This document shows, one piece after another, positions 42,806 to 50,901 of a stretch of 64,000 nt of DNA (positions within the stretch are counted from its first letter, which is position 1; each line of letters opens with the position of its first letter). Source of the DNA: Insolitispirillum peregrinum (GTDB lineage: Bacteria; Pseudomonadota; Alphaproteobacteria; Rhodospirillales; Rhodospirillaceae); assembly GCF_042665255.1 (NCBI RefSeq), contig NZ_JBHTCD010000003.1; one strand, written 5' to 3'. The notes under the pieces were generated by a model. That model ran no database searches and was not told the DNA's origin. It was given only the letters and a program-made list of their open reading frames with translations. Made by a program: the position numbers and the translations under genes.

Positions 42806-44879
42806 GCTGTCACGACTGGCGGCGATGACGGGGCGGTGGCTGGCGGGATTGCTGGCCGCCGCCCTGCTGCTGTGGTTTGTGGCCGGGGTCGCCAACCGGC
42901 TGCTGCCGCCAGACCTCAGCCGCTGGGAGCAGCGGTCGCAGGTGGTCACCGACGCCGAAGGCCGTCTGTTGCGCCCGTTCCCGACCGCCGAGGGCTTTTG
43001 GCGCTTGCCGACCAGCCCGCAGCAGGTGGACCCGCTGTATCTGGCAATGCTGATGGCGGTCGAAGATCAGCGCTTCGGCCTGCACCCCGGCGTTGATCCG
43101 CTGGCAATCCTGCGGGCGATTGGTCAGCGGTTGACTCAGGGCCATGTCGTTTCTGGCGCCTCGACCCTGACCATGCAGGCCGCCCGCCTGCTCGACCCCA
43201 AGCCGCGCACCCTGACCGCCAAGCTGGCCGAAAGCCTGCGGGCGCTGCAATTGCAGCACCGTCTGGGCCGCGAGGGGGTGTTACAGGTTTACCTGACCCT
43301 GGCCCCCTTTGGCGGCACGCTCGAAGGGGTGCGCTCGGCTTCGTGGGGCTGGTTCGGCAAGGAGCCTGACCATCTGACCGCCGCCGAGGCTGCCTTGCTG
43401 GTCGCCTTGCCCCAGCGCCCGGAAGCCCTGCGGCCCGACCGCTTCCCCCAGCGCGCCCGCGCCGCGCGTGACCGGGTGCTGGACCGGGCGGTAGAGCGCG
43501 GGGTGATCAGTCTCGATGCCGCCCTGCTGGCCAGAAGCCAGCCCTTGCCGACCACCCAGCGCCCCATGCCGCTGAGCGCCGCTCATCTGGCCGACGCCCT
43601 GCGACGGCGGTCGCCGCCAGAGCAAAAAGAGCTGAGAAGCTTTATTCAGCGTCCAGTGCAGGCCACGCTGCAAACGATCATCGACCGCGCCACCCAGGAC
43701 TGGGAAGGCGGGGTGGAGGTGGCGGCGGTGGTGGTGCGCATCGCTGACCGGCAGGTGATCGCCCATCTGGGCAGCCGTGACTGGCTGAGCCGACCGCTGG
43801 ATTTGACGCAAGCCGTCCGCTCGCCGGGATCGAGCCTGAAGCCGCTGATTTATGCTCTGGCCTTTGATGACCAGTCGCTGCACCCCGGAACGCTGGTCTA
43901 CGACGGTCCGCGCCGCTTTGGCAGTTGGCAGCCGCGCAATTTTGACCGGGACTTTCGCGGCATGCTGACGGTGCGCGAGGCGTTGCAGCAATCGCTGAAC
44001 GTCCCGGCGGTGCTGGCACTGGACAAGGTGGGGCCGTTGCGCTTTGCCACCATTGCCCGGCAGGCCGGGTTGCCGTTGTTTCTGCCGGGCGATGGCGAAG
44101 CCGGGTTGCCGCTGGCGCTGGGCGGGGTCGGGGTGCGGCTGGTCGATATGGCAACCATTTATGCCAATCTGGCCGATGACGGGATGGTTCGCCCGCTGGC
44201 GTGGGGGCCGGATGTGACCGAGCCAGCCCTTGCGGCCCGCCGTCTGGTCGGACAGGCGGCGGCGCGGGCGGTGCTGACCATTCTGACCGACAGCCCGGCC
44301 CCGGATGGGCAAATTCAACGCTCGCTGTCCGGCGGACGGCGCAGCGTGGCATTCAAGACCGGGACGTCCTTTGGCTTTCGCGATGCCTGGACGGTGGCGA
44401 TGTCGCCTGATTATACGGTGGTGATCTGGGTGGGCCGCCCCGATGGCGCCCCGCGACCAGGCCATCTGGGGCGGACAACGGCGGCTCCGCTGGCGTTACG
44501 GGTGCTGGATGCCCTGCCGATGGACCGGCGGCAAAAGCCCGCCATCAGCGAGCCGGACAACGCCCTCTATGCCGCCGAGCCGCCTGCCGCGCTGGCCCGG
44601 ATGGAGCTGGATTCCCTGATCAGCCCGCAAAAGCGCCAGCCGCTGCAAATCATCTTTCCACCCGATGGTGCGGCCATTGAACGCTTGCCGGAAGGCGTGG
44701 TGTTGCAGGCCAGCGGTGGCGAGGCTCCGATCCAGTGGGCCGCCGACGGTATCCCCTTGCCGCCGCCGGTCGGGCGGGGAAGCCAGTTCTGGCAGCCCGC
44801 CGGAGAGGGGTTTTATCAACTGGCGGCGATTGATGCCAAGGGCCGCCGGGCCGAAGTGCGGGTGCGGGTGTTGCCATAA
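42795..44879 (+). CDS. pbpC: Penicillin-binding protein 1C (bifunctional)
   Basis: A 694-residue inner-membrane enzyme. A single N-terminal helix (about 15-32) precedes the GT51 transglycosylase with catalytic Glu90 in VEDQRFGLHPGVDP and ASTLTMQAARLL. The transpeptidase has SxxK at Ser346-Lys349 (SPGSSLKP), SLN at 400-402 and KTGT at 521-524. The C-terminal 80 residues match the PBP1C-specific domain (IIFPPDGAAIERL). The frame begins with a TTG at 42795 inside the A2M gene, with AGGTGG just upstream; an ATG at 42825 is an alternative that would shorten the cytoplasmic tail by ten residues. Confidence 0.95.
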   Translation: MPNKLSRLAAMTGRWLAGLLAAALLLWFVAGVANRLLPPDLSRWEQRSQVVTDAEGRLLRPFPTAEGFWRLPTSPQQVDPLYLAMLMAVEDQRFGLHPGVDPLAILRAIGQRLTQGHVVSGASTLTMQAARLLDPKPRTLTAKLAESLRALQLQHRLGREGVLQVYLTLAPFGGTLEGVRSASWGWFGKEPDHLTAAEAALLVALPQRPEALRPDRFPQRARAARDRVLDRAVERGVISLDAALLARSQPLPTTQRPMPLSAAHLADALRRRSPPEQKELRSFIQRPVQATLQTIIDRATQDWEGGVEVAAVVVRIADRQVIAHLGSRDWLSRPLDLTQAVRSPGSSLKPLIYALAFDDQSLHPGTLVYDGPRRFGSWQPRNFDRDFRGMLTVREALQQSLNVPAVLALDKVGPLRFATIARQAGLPLFLPGDGEAGLPLALGGVGVRLVDMATIYANLADDGMVRPLAWGPDVTEPALAARRLVGQAAARAVLTILTDSPAPDGQIQRSLSGGRRSVAFKTGTSFGFRDAWTVAMSPDYTVVIWVGRPDGAPRPGHLGRTTAAPLALRVLDALPMDRRQKPAISEPDNALYAAEPPAALARMELDSLISPQKRQPLQIIFPPDGAAIERLPEGVVLQASGGEAPIQWAADGIPLPPPVGRGSQFWQPAGEGFYQLAAIDAKGRRAEVRVRVLP

Positions 44880-44895
44880 CCAACAGTGATCGGGG

Positions 44896-45576
44896 TCAGC
44901 GAACGCGCTTTTTCTTCATCGCCTTGATCACCTTGTCCTCAATGGCCCCGGTGCGGTCCTGCGGAAAAATCTCGACCAGCGGGATACCGGCCCGTTCGAG
45001 GGCTTCGCGCTTGATGGCATCGCGGATTTCGGCATCCCCTTGATAATGGCCGGTGCCCTGATATTCGATCGCCACCGCCGGATAGCCGTCGGTGCCCATG
45101 ATCAGCATGTCGATGCGTTTGGAATTGATCGACTTGAACGCCTGCTGATCACTGCTGCCGAGGATTTCCCCCAGACTGGTCTGGGCGAACAGGCGACAGC
45201 CGCGATAGCGTTTCTGCACCAGTTGTTCAATCAACAGGAACACCTGATATTCCGATTTGTTCATCACCGGCTTGGAACTGAAGGCGGCAGCCCGCACCCA
45301 GGTCAACTGGTTGGCGACACTCCAGAACCCTCCGCGCGGCTTGGCGGGTGAACTGCCGGTCTTCTCCGGGCTGGCCTTGCGCGTGGCCTTGGTGGTGGTC
45401 GGACGGGGCGCACGGGCGGCCGCCGCAGGGACGCGGCGTCGCCAGCGTGGCAACGAAAATGATGGCAGGGGGCGCAGGCGCAGGGCGCGCACGGTTCGCA
45501 CAAGCCCGATCAGCAGGCCCACACCCAAAGACAGGGCCAGCACAACGACAGCGATGGGCGGAGGGGACTCTGACAC
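44896..45576 (-). CDS. DUF2726 domain protein, membrane-anchored
   Basis: About 226 residues. An N-terminal helix (PPPIAVVVLALSLGVGLLIG) is followed by a basic Ala/Arg/Pro linker (about 35-85) and a C-terminal DUF2726 domain with MNKSEYQVFLLIEQLV, and DMLIMGTDGYPAVAIEYQG then HYQGDAEIRDAIKREAL. The domain has a restriction-endonuclease-like D...E-x-Q/K pattern (IDMLIM..., AIEYQG), so a nuclease-related role is possible. I start at the GTG at 45576; a TTG at 45603 is the alternative. It converges on pbpC after 16 bases. Confidence 0.75.
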   Translation of the reverse strand: MSESPPPIAVVVLALSLGVGLLIGLVRTVRALRLRPLPSFSLPRWRRRVPAAAARAPRPTTTKATRKASPEKTGSSPAKPRGGFWSVANQLTWVRAAAFSSKPVMNKSEYQVFLLIEQLVQKRYRGCRLFAQTSLGEILGSSDQQAFKSINSKRIDMLIMGTDGYPAVAIEYQGTGHYQGDAEIRDAIKREALERAGIPLVEIFPQDRTGAIEDKVIKAMKKKRVR

Positions 45577-45623
45577 GCACCGTTCCAGTAAAAAGGTGAA
45601 CAAACCATAGACAGTGTTTTAGA

Positions 45624-45721
45624 GCATTGTGCGAAAAGTGGGAACCGGTTTTCGCAAAAACAACGCGACAGAACAAAAGGTTAGAGCAGCGTGCCTGCGT
45701 CAGGTCCAACGCACGCTGCTC
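45624..45721 (+). repeat. Palindromic intergenic repeat, single unit plus hairpin
   Basis: Bases 45624-45670 match the 47-base unit at 11272 with one change (AACGCG for AATGCG). The hairpin GAGCAGCGTGC (45684-45694) with GCACGCTGCTC (45711-45721) follows at the same distance as in the rtcB-rtcA spacer. Confidence 0.88.
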
Positions 45722-45809
45722 TGTAATCGGCTGGCAAACAAAGGCAATCGTGCTTTGTACCCGGATGGAGTCAGGCAAAACCCACCCTATATCCCTTGAA
45801 GGGTTGGTG

Positions 45810-45837
45810 TTGACGAATCCCGCCAAACGATTATGAC
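45810..45837 (+). promoter_or_regulatory. Candidate sigma70 promoter of ygiQ
   Basis: TTGACG (45810-45815), 16 bases, TATGAC (45832-45837). It lies in the 394-base gap between DUF2726 and ygiQ and would give a leader of about 155 bases. The rest of the gap holds the palindromic repeat and nothing else recognisable. Confidence 0.35.
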
Positions 45838-45997
45838 TGTGCCGCACTGGTGCGGTCTGATTGGCCCCGTCTTGTGTGTCTGATGGCCCGAATGTCTGAT
45901 GAAAAGACCGGGGCAAAAGAAGCGCAGACCGTACCTGATGCTATCCCAAGGGATGTTTATCTGATCCGCTGCCGTCCCTCTGGTCAGGGAGGTCGCT

Positions 45998-48187
45998 TTG
46001 CCGGAGCTGTTGATGGAAGCCGCGAAGAGTATTTTTTCCTATCGCAAATACTGGGCGCACCGTTTCGGGACGGCTCCCTTTTTGCCGACCACGCGCGCGG
46101 AAATGGACGTTCTGGGCTGGGATAGCTGTGACATCATCATCGTCACCGGTGATGCCTATGTTGACCATCCCAGTTTTGGCATGGCGGTCATTGGCCGCGT
46201 GCTGGAGGCGCAGGGCTTTCGCGTCGGTATCCTGACCCAGCCGGACTGGACCAGTGCCGAGGCGTTCAGGGCGCTGGGCAAGCCGAACCTGTTTTTCGGC
46301 ATCACCGGCGGCAACATGGATTCGATGGTCAACCGCTATACCTCGGACCGCCGCCTGCGCCACAACGACAGCTATACCCCCAACGACGAAGGCGGCAAGC
46401 GCCCCGACCGGGCGGTGATCGTCTATTCCCAGCGTTGCCGCGAAGCCTATAAGGATGCCCCGATCATTCTGGGCGGCATCGAGGCATCGCTGCGCCGGGT
46501 GGCCCATTATGATTACTGGTCGGAAAAGGTCCGTCGCTCGGTGCTGATGGATGCCAAGGCCGATATCCTGTTCTATGGCAACGCCGAACGGGCGCTGATT
46601 GATTTCGTCCATCGCGTCGGCAAGGGCGAGGCGGTCAGCCAGATCACCGACCTGCGCGGAACGGTGGTGTTGCGCGATGCGCTGCCCGACGGCTGGCAGG
46701 AACTCGACGTGTCGTCGATTGATGAGCAGTCGGTCAGCATTCCGCGCAGCGAGGGCGAGGCTCCGGCGGCGGTGCGCCTGCCGTCCTACGAGCAGGTGAA
46801 GGACGATCCGGTCCTCTACAGCCACACCTCGCGCATCATCCATCTGGAAAGCAACCCCGGCAATGCCCGCCCGCTGATCCAGCGCCATGGCGATAAAGAG
46901 GTGTGGGTCAACCCGCCGCCGATCCCGCTGACCACCCCGGAAATGGACTGGGTTTACGGGCTGCCCTATGCGCGGGCACCGCATCCGTCCTATTGCGGGG
47001 CGCGCATTCCGGCGTGGGAGATGATCCGCTTTTCGGTCAACATCATGCGCGGCTGCTTTGGTGGCTGCTCGTTCTGCTCGATCACCGAGCACGAAGGGCG
47101 GGTGATCCAGAACCGCTCGCATGAATCGATCCTGAAGGAAGTCGAAGATATCCGGGACAAGGTGCCGGGCTTCACCGGGGTGATCTCGGACCTTGGCGGC
47201 CCGACCGCCAACATGTACCGGCTGGCCTGCAAGGACGACGAGACGCAAAAGGTTTGTCGCCGCCTGTCGTGCGTCTATCCCGATATCTGCAAGAACCTCA
47301 ACACCAACCATGACTCGCTGGTCGAGCTGTACCGCAAGGCGCGGGAACTGCCGGGGGTGAAGAAGATTCTGGTGGCTTCGGGTCTGCGCTATGATCTGGC
47401 GGTGCGCAGTCCGACCTATGTCAAGGAACTGGTGACCCATCACGTTGGCGGCTATCTGAAGATTGCCCCCGAGCACACCGAAGAAGGCCCGCTGTCAAAG
47501 ATGATGAAGCCGGGCATCGGCAGCTATGACCGTTTCAAGCAGATGTTCGAGCGCTTCTCGCGCGAGGCAGGCAAGGAACAGTACCTGATCCCCTACTTCA
47601 TCGCCGCCCATCCGGGGACCAGCGACGAAGACATGATGAACCTTGCCCTGTGGCTGAAGCGCAACGGCTTCCGCGCCGATCAGGTGCAGGCGTTCCTGCC
47701 GTCGCCGATGTCGTTGTCCACCGCCATGTACCACGGCGAGCGCAACCCGCTCAAGCCGGTCCGCCGCACCGGAACCGAAGTGGTCGCTACCGCCAAGGGT
47801 CTGCGCCAGCGCCGTCTGCACAAGGCGTTCCTGCGCTATCATGACGCGGAAAACTGGCCGCTGCTGCGCGAGGCGCTGAAGGCGATGGGCCGCAGTGACC
47901 TGATTGGCCCGAGCAAGAAGCACCTGGTCCCGGCCTGGCAACCGGCGGGAACCGGCAAGTCTGGCGGCGAAGGCGCGCGCACCGGGCGCAAGCACAAGGA
48001 TCAGACCTTCCTGACCACCCACGCCGGACAGGGACGCCGCCCGGATGGTGACGCCCCGGCTCCGGCTGGCCCGGCCCGCTCGGGTCCGGCACGTTCTGGT
48101 CCGGTGCGCTCTGATCCTGCGCGCTCTGGCCCCGTTCGTTCCGGTGGCCCGCGTCCGGGGATGGCGCGAAAAGGAAAACCGTCATGA
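45998..48187 (+). CDS. YgiQ-family radical SAM protein
   Basis: A 729-residue protein with an N-terminal domain (FLPTTRAEMDVLGWDSCD, TGDAYVDHPSFGMAVIGR, ADILFYGNAERALIDF) and a radical SAM core with the cluster motif CFGGCSFCS. The later HVGGYLKIAPEHTEEGPLSK and HPGTSDEDMMNLALWLKRNG are also family marks. Its reaction is unknown. The C-terminal 60 residues are low complexity, with repeats of PARSGP/PVRSGP. TTG at 45998 has GGGAGG five bases upstream; an ATG at 46013 with GGAG six bases upstream is equally possible. The Rieske gene overlaps its stop. Confidence 0.92.
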   Translation: MPELLMEAAKSIFSYRKYWAHRFGTAPFLPTTRAEMDVLGWDSCDIIIVTGDAYVDHPSFGMAVIGRVLEAQGFRVGILTQPDWTSAEAFRALGKPNLFFGITGGNMDSMVNRYTSDRRLRHNDSYTPNDEGGKRPDRAVIVYSQRCREAYKDAPIILGGIEASLRRVAHYDYWSEKVRRSVLMDAKADILFYGNAERALIDFVHRVGKGEAVSQITDLRGTVVLRDALPDGWQELDVSSIDEQSVSIPRSEGEAPAAVRLPSYEQVKDDPVLYSHTSRIIHLESNPGNARPLIQRHGDKEVWVNPPPIPLTTPEMDWVYGLPYARAPHPSYCGARIPAWEMIRFSVNIMRGCFGGCSFCSITEHEGRVIQNRSHESILKEVEDIRDKVPGFTGVISDLGGPTANMYRLACKDDETQKVCRRLSCVYPDICKNLNTNHDSLVELYRKARELPGVKKILVASGLRYDLAVRSPTYVKELVTHHVGGYLKIAPEHTEEGPLSKMMKPGIGSYDRFKQMFERFSREAGKEQYLIPYFIAAHPGTSDEDMMNLALWLKRNGFRADQVQAFLPSPMSLSTAMYHGERNPLKPVRRTGTEVVATAKGLRQRRLHKAFLRYHDAENWPLLREALKAMGRSDLIGPSKKHLVPAWQPAGTGKSGGEGARTGRKHKDQTFLTTHAGQGRRPDGDAPAPAGPARSGPARSGPVRSDPARSGPVRSGGPRPGMARKGKPS

Positions 48188-48585
48188 GCGATGCCCTGTT
48201 TTTGCTGCCGCACCTGCGGTCAGGAACCGTGGTCTGCGAAGCGTCTCTGGTCGCTGCCGGACAGGCCCGTTCGGTGAAGGTGGCACTGCCGCAGGCCGTG
48301 GCCGCTGGTGACGATGTTCCGGTGATCGACCTGCTGGTGCTGCGACTGGCGGACGGAGCGCTGCGGGTCTATCTCAACCGCTGCCCCCATTTCGGCCTGC
48401 CGCTCAACGTCCGCGAGGACTATGAGTTCCTCAATGACGAGGGCGACGAAGTGGTGCTGCGCTGTCAGCACCACTACATGGACTTTTCCCCGGCAACCGG
48501 CGAAGGGCTGTCGTTTGAATGCCGGGGGGATGCCCTGTCTGATGTGCCGGTGACCGAACGCGACGGCCAGATCGTGACCCTGTAA
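48184..48585 (+). CDS. Rieske [2Fe-2S] protein
   Basis: A 133-residue small ferredoxin-like protein. The Rieske ligands are Cys and His in RCPHFGLPL (about 62-70) and in RCQHHYMDF (about 95-103), followed by SFECRGDAL. It is soluble, has no signal peptide and resembles single-domain Rieske electron carriers. It starts within the ygiQ stop (ATGA), so the two are translationally coupled; whether it reduces the YgiQ cluster is speculation. Confidence 0.9.
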   Translation: MSDALFLLPHLRSGTVVCEASLVAAGQARSVKVALPQAVAAGDDVPVIDLLVLRLADGALRVYLNRCPHFGLPLNVREDYEFLNDEGDEVVLRCQHHYMDFSPATGEGLSFECRGDALSDVPVTERDGQIVTL

Positions 48586-48606
48586 GCCCTGCCTCTACCG
48601 GGTTGC

Positions 48607-49077
48607 TCAGGGCAGGGGTACCCCCTGCAGGGGCTTGATTTCCTTCAGCACAAAGGTGGTCTGCATTTCCTTGATGCGCGGCAGGCGGCGGACCACCGTC
48701 ATGGCGAAGTCGGTGTAGGTGTCGAGACTTTCGGCCACCACCTGCAACAGGAAATCGGCATCGCCGGCAATCGAATAGCAGGCAATCACCGGATCAAGGG
48801 TGCGGATGGCGTCTTCAAAGGCGCGGGCTTCGTCGTCGCTGTGGCTGTCGATCTTGATGCGGATGAACGCCAGCACCCCCCAGCCCAGCCGCCGCCGGTC
48901 CAGCCGGGCGCCATAGCCCTGAATCACTCCCTGCTCCTCCAGCGCCCGTATACGGCGCCAGCACGGCGAGGCCGACATGCCGACCCGCTCGGCCAGTTGC
49001 TGGTTGGTCAGGGTGCTGTCCTGCTGAAGCTGTTGCAGCAGGCGGCAATCCTGCGCATCAAGGATCAAGGGTTCCAT
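48607..49077 (-). CDS. Lrp/AsnC family regulator
   Basis: A 156-residue regulator. HTH: LDAQDCRLLQQLQQDSTLTN then QQLAERVGMSASPCWRRIRA (about 6-45). The C-terminal RAM domain has IDSHSDDEARAFEDAI, ACYSIAGDADFLLQVV and LPRIKEMQTTFVLKEIK, the amino-acid binding fold. The start is the ATG at 49077; a frame to 49536 runs into the divergent gene and is rejected. It diverges from a DUF2000 gene, a pairing suggesting joint control. Confidence 0.93.
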   Translation of the reverse strand: MEPLILDAQDCRLLQQLQQDSTLTNQQLAERVGMSASPCWRRIRALEEQGVIQGYGARLDRRRLGWGVLAFIRIKIDSHSDDEARAFEDAIRTLDPVIACYSIAGDADFLLQVVAESLDTYTDFAMTVVRRLPRIKEMQTTFVLKEIKPLQGVPLP

Positions 49078-49209
49078 TTTCCTGTCATCGGCTGTTTCCG
49101 GGTCTGGTTTACCGCAGCATGGGCCATTTCCCGGCAAGTCTGAAAGCCTTTTCCGCCATCCCCTGCGTACTCTTGTCTTCGGTCTAATGATCTGTCGATG
49201 GGAGCAGAA

Positions 49210-49641
49210 ATGAGCAAGACAGAAGAAAGCCTGCGGGTGTCGGTGCTGGTGCGGCCGGATTTGCCGCTGGGGGCGGTGGTCAATACGGCGGCGGTGGTCT
49301 CGGTCGGGCTGGCCGCCCATGTTCCGGCGCTGGCCGGGACGGTTTTGCGTGATTCTGCCGACCGCACGGTGCTGGGCTGTTCGGAATATCCGGTGCCGAT
49401 CCTGCAGGCCGACAGTGCCACCCTGCAGGCGGTGGTGGCGAAAGCCTGTCAGGCCGGAATGCCGGAGGGGGCAGCGGTGGTGCCATTTCCGGCCTTTGCC
49501 CGCCGCATCCATACCTTTGCCGACTATCAGCAGCAACTGGCCGGGCGTGACCTGACCAGCGAAGAGCTGGACGGGGTGGGGCTGGTTGGGCCGGAAAAGT
49601 GGGTGCGGTCACTGACCGGCGCGCTGAAGTTGTTGCGCTGA
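49210..49641 (+). CDS. DUF2000 domain protein
   Basis: A 143-residue soluble protein starting MSKTEESLRVSVLVRPDLPL, with NTAAVVSVGLAAHVP, VLGCSEYPVPILQADSATLQ and AVVPFPAFARRIHTFADYQQ, matching the DUF2000 family of unknown function (peptidyl-tRNA-hydrolase-like fold). ATG at 49210 has GGGAG at five bases; an ATG at 49198 adds four residues. Probably controlled by the divergent Lrp/AsnC protein. Confidence 0.8.
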   Translation: MSKTEESLRVSVLVRPDLPLGAVVNTAAVVSVGLAAHVPALAGTVLRDSADRTVLGCSEYPVPILQADSATLQAVVAKACQAGMPEGAAVVPFPAFARRIHTFADYQQQLAGRDLTSEELDGVGLVGPEKWVRSLTGALKLLR

Positions 49642-49693
49642 TCCGACTCGGAGCACGATTTTCACACCGAGTCGAAGACAATCAGGGGGAGCA

Positions 49694-49734
49694 GGGCCAG
49701 AGGAAGGAGGCGATCTCCGCTCTGGCCCGTTTTG
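49694..49734 (+). terminator. Terminator after DUF2000 gene
   Basis: GGGCCAGAG (49694-49702) pairs with CTCTGGCCC (49720-49728), with an inner GGAG/CTCC pair, followed by GTTTTGT. Confidence 0.88.
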
Positions 49735-50117
49735 TCGAGTGGGACAGAACCGGGCCGTTGATGATGCAATCCTGCGTGCTCTGCCTGCGTGCTCTGCCTG
49801 CGTGCTCCGGTATTGCCTGCGCGGGCTGTCCGGGGGGCGGAACGGGGGGAAACGCCCTGTCTGACGGGTAGGGCGGCAGGAAAGGAGGGCATTTTGAAAA
49901 TGCTTGCCGGAAGCTTGATTTTGCTGATAAATGATAGTGAGAATTATTTGCACTCCCTACTCTGCCGGGTAGGGAGTAATCTCCCTTGCCGAGTGGGGAG
50001 GAATCATTGACAGGAACCGTGTGACGGGATACACCATCGCCGCACCGCCAAAATGGAATCAATCCATGACTCGGCTCCGGGAGGCCGACCGTGGAATCCT
50101 GTCGAGAGGCCCGCGCC
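49735..50117. other. Intergenic region upstream of sdhC, with tandem 13-mer and hairpins
   Basis: No gene seen. A 13-base unit CTGCGTGCTCTGC is repeated 2.8 times at 49772-49807. ACTCCCTAC (49952-49960) pairs with GTAGGGAGT (49969-49977), and a second imperfect CTCCC...GGGGAG hairpin follows at about 49980-50000. An AT-rich stretch (49910-49950) probably holds the sdh promoter, but hexamers are not clear. Confidence 0.5.
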
Positions 50118-50501
50118 ATGAAATCTCAATCCAGGCCCCTGTCCCCCCATCTGCAGATCTACAAGTTTACGCTGCACATGGCGATGTCGATTTCTCATCG
50201 CATCACCGGGGTTGCGCTCGCTGTCGGCACCATCGTGCTGATGTACTGGCTGGCTTCGGCCGCCCACGGAAAAGAAGCGTACGAAACCGCCGCATCCGTC
50301 ATCGGATCGTGGTTCGGCTACCTGCTGATCTTCGGCTGGTCCGCCGCCCTGTTTTACCACCTGTGCAACGGTATCCGTCACCTGTTCTGGGACGCCGGCC
50401 AGGGCTTTGAAATCGAACAGATCAAGAAATCGGGTATCGTGGTTCTGGGGGCTGCTGCGGCACTGACCGTGCTGGCCTGGATCCTCGGTCTCGCCATCTG
50501 A
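50118..50501 (+). CDS. sdhC: Succinate dehydrogenase cytochrome b556 subunit
   Basis: A 127-residue three-helix membrane subunit anchoring complex II. RPLSPHLQIYK at the N-terminus and MSISHRITGVAL are family signatures. The haem-ligand histidine is in LFYHLCNGIRHLFWD. The ATG at 50118 is preferred, with GAGGC upstream; a GTG at 50091 would add nine residues. First gene of sdhCDAB. Confidence 0.95.
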   Translation: MKSQSRPLSPHLQIYKFTLHMAMSISHRITGVALAVGTIVLMYWLASAAHGKEAYETAASVIGSWFGYLLIFGWSAALFYHLCNGIRHLFWDAGQGFEIEQIKKSGIVVLGAAAALTVLAWILGLAI

Positions 50502-50515
50502 TTGGGGGAAAGAAC

Positions 50516-50896
50516 ATGAGCCTGCGCTCCCCGCTTGGCCGCGTCCGCGGCCTCGGTTCGGCCAAGGAAGGCGTCCATCACTGGTGGCAACAGCGCGTTA
50601 CCGCCATTGCCCTGGTACCGCTGGTCTTCTGGTTTGTCGTCTCGATCATTGCCAACGTCGGGTCCAGCTATGAGCATATGCATGCCTGGCTGTCCTCGCC
50701 CGGCAATGCCACCCTGCTGATCCTGCTGCTGGTCGCCGTGTTCCATCACGCCCAGCTCGGCATTCAGGTGGTGATCGAAGACTACGTGCACTGCGCCGTG
50801 ATGAAGCCGATCGCCATCATCGCCACCAAGCTGCTGGCGACTGCCGCTGGTATCTATTCGGTGGTGTGCGTCCTGTTTGTTGCCATCGGAGGCTAA
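50516..50896 (+). CDS. sdhD: Succinate dehydrogenase membrane anchor subunit
   Basis: A 126-residue membrane protein with three helices. GSAKEGVHHWWQQRVTAIAL is the typical SdhD entry, and AVFHHAQLGIQVVIEDYVH carries the haem/quinone-side His and the Asp-Tyr motif. It starts 14 bases after sdhC and ends five bases before sdhA. Confidence 0.94.
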   Translation: MSLRSPLGRVRGLGSAKEGVHHWWQQRVTAIALVPLVFWFVVSIIANVGSSYEHMHAWLSSPGNATLLILLLVAVFHHAQLGIQVVIEDYVHCAVMKPIAIIATKLLATAAGIYSVVCVLFVAIGG

Positions 50897-50901
50897 GGGT
50901 T

